From: Methylocystaceae bacterium
Lineage (GTDB): Bacteria > Pseudomonadota > Alphaproteobacteria > Rhodospirillales > Terasakiellaceae
Length of the DNA: 64,000 nucleotides
Reading direction: 5' to 3'
Assembly (NCBI GenBank): GCA_013373205.1
Contig: JABXIG010000003.1
Span: 248,001 to 312,000 of the forward strand
How positions within the stretch are numbered: the stretch's first letter is position 1; each line of letters opens with the position of its first letter. Under the pieces are notes generated by a model that was not told the DNA's origin, did no database searches, and worked only from the letters and a program-made list of their open reading frames with translations. Below are positions 63,124-64,000 of this stretch, in pieces. The position numbers were made by a program, and so were the translations under genes.

Positions 63124-63893
63124 TTTTCAAAGAACAGTACGGTTAGAATGAAGTTAAAGCACAGGATCAGGATGGAGGCCGAAACTACAGAATCTGTAGT
63201 GGCTTTCCCCACACCTTGTGCGCCGCCTTTTGAGGTATAGCCGTGATAACAGCCCATCAGGGAAATGATGAAGCCAAAGACGGTGGCCTTTACAAGGCCG
63301 GAGACCACATCCATGGCGACCATGGCTTCCCAAGAACTTTGGATATAATTCGACGCGTTAAACCCAAGCTGATATACAGCGACAAGATAGCCACCCAAAA
63401 CGCCAATGATGTCACCGACCAGTACCAAGAGCGGCAGCATCAAAATGCCCGCGATCAGGCGCGGCGCGATCAGATATTTAAAGGGGTTGGTGGAAAGGGT
63501 GGTCAGTGCATCGACTTGTTCGGTCACACGCATGGTGCCCAGTTCTGCCGCCATGGAGGCCCCGATGCGACCGGTGACCATCAGGCCAGCCAAAACGGGA
63601 CCAAGTTCACGGGTGATGGAGATAATCACCACATTGGCAATGGCGCCTTCGGCAGAGAAGCGTGAAAATCCGGTGTAGCTTTGCAGGGCAAGAACCATAC
63701 CGGCGAAGATGGTGGTCAATCCCACAACAGGCAAAGAGAAATAGCCGATTTCAATCATCTGGCGCAGGATCGCACGTGGATAAAAGGGCGGTCGCAGGCA
63801 ATGGGACAGGGCGGTAAAGGTAAAGAGCACAAGCGCCCCGACCGATTTGAAAAACTTCAGCACATAGTGCCCAATGGGTTGAAGAATATTCAT
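63120..63893 (-). CDS. mlaE: Phospholipid transport permease MlaE
   Basis: The inner-membrane permease of the Mla complex, 257 residues with five to six membrane helices. PVVGLTTIFAGMVLALQSYT near residue 55 and ARAPRLIAGILMLPL-like text (LIAPRLIAGILMLPLLVLVG near 140) are typical of the MlaE family. It lies just after alr and is coupled to mlaF. The substrate-binding mlaD gene is not in the window on this side. Confidence 0.92.
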   Translation of the reverse strand: MNILQPIGHYVLKFFKSVGALVLFTFTALSHCLRPPFYPRAILRQMIEIGYFSLPVVGLTTIFAGMVLALQSYTGFSRFSAEGAIANVVIISITRELGPVLAGLMVTGRIGASMAAELGTMRVTEQVDALTTLSTNPFKYLIAPRLIAGILMLPLLVLVGDIIGVLGGYLVAVYQLGFNASNYIQSSWEAMVAMDVVSGLVKATVFGFIISLMGCYHGYTSKGGAQGVGKATTDSVVSASILILCFNFILTVLFFEK

Positions 63894-63899
63894 CTTTTG

Positions 63900-64000
63900 T
63901 TATCCGCTCCTGTAAACGCGCATATATCGCCCGCCCAAGCTTGTTAAAATTTCATAGCCGATGGTGCCGGCTTTGTCTGCCAGCTGGTCTGGCGGGTTAT
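63900..64000 (-). CDS. alr: Alanine racemase, C-terminal end (partial)
   Basis: The last 33 codons on the minus strand read PPDQLADKAGTIGYEILTSL then GGRYMRVYRSG and stop, matching the end of PLP-dependent alanine racemase (GTIGYEILT is diagnostic). The rest lies beyond the right edge. Its stop is six bases before mlaE. Confidence 0.85.
   Translation of the reverse strand, partial: NPPDQLADKAGTIGYEILTSLGGRYMRVYRSG

Noticed and set aside
1-64000. CRISPR arrays, magnetosome genes, complete prophage
   Set aside because: No regularly spaced repeats of CRISPR type, no mam-like genes and no capsid, tail or terminase genes were found.

Overview
The window reads as a chromosomal segment of an alphaproteobacterium, most likely a marine or aquatic Rhodospirillales-type organism. 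The basis is the radA-cvpA-purF-SDR gene order, a GapR (DUF2312) gene, a 41-residue L36 protein of alphaproteobacterial type, a ScfR-type regulator, many chemoreceptors, and an ectoine cluster that implies salt exposure. There is no rRNA or other marker in the window, so the genus is left open.

Layout. 1-427: decayed flavodoxin end and a terminator. 0.4-5.6 kb: branched-chain-type ABC importer (binding protein, two permeases, two ATPases) on the minus strand, divergent from a ScfR-like regulator (5.8-7.4 kb). 7.4-11.6 kb: SLOG protein, Aer-type PAS protein with chemoreceptor, PhnA. 11.7-16.3 kb: Crp/Fnr regulator and ectABC-ask ectoine cluster with a tandem operator-like repeat and a possible AUC start codon for ectA. 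16.3-27.2 kb: cytochrome c, MFS transporter, IS5-family relic, second chemoreceptor, tRNA-Leu, a four-gene overlapping cluster (Sel1 lipoprotein, CaiB, YdcF, metal-dependent hydrolase) and a lytic transglycosylase.

27.38-35.89 kb: an integrative element of about 8.5 kb bounded by direct repeats that contain a small-RNA-like 3' end and terminator. It carries a tyrosine integrase, a serine recombinase, an HUH-type Rep protein, two HTH-methyltransferase fusions (one frameshifted at a perfect 46-bp palindrome), a DUF3644 protein with a HEPN-like motif, and an M23 lipoprotein. 36-39.2 kb: a Qnr/McbG-like pentapeptide protein bracketed by a 154-bp duplication of the dsrE 3' end, and a methyltransferase gene with one in-frame stop. 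39.4-42.8 kb: acetyltransferase, N-formylglutamate amidohydrolase, tRNA-Val, rpmJ, proline dehydrogenase-like protein.

42.9-52.6 kb: an A+T-rich island bracketed by a truncated and an intact copy of gapR. Its core is a three-gene operon: two small proteins that share an MPFP start and resemble pore-forming proteins, followed by a 1944-residue polyketide synthase with the domain order KS-AT-ACP-KR-DH-PPTase, the architecture of enediyne-type synthases. The island edges hold relics of IS21, IS30 and IS481-type elements. This operon is the best candidate for a previously undescribed system.

52.8-64 kb: response regulator, carboxylate-amine ligase with a second N-formylglutamate amidohydrolase, FadR-type regulator, radA-cvpA-purF-SDR, a lipoprotein, mlaFE, and the 3' end of alr. 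A recurring theme is that all three pieces of acquired DNA sit next to duplicated 3' ends of host genes.
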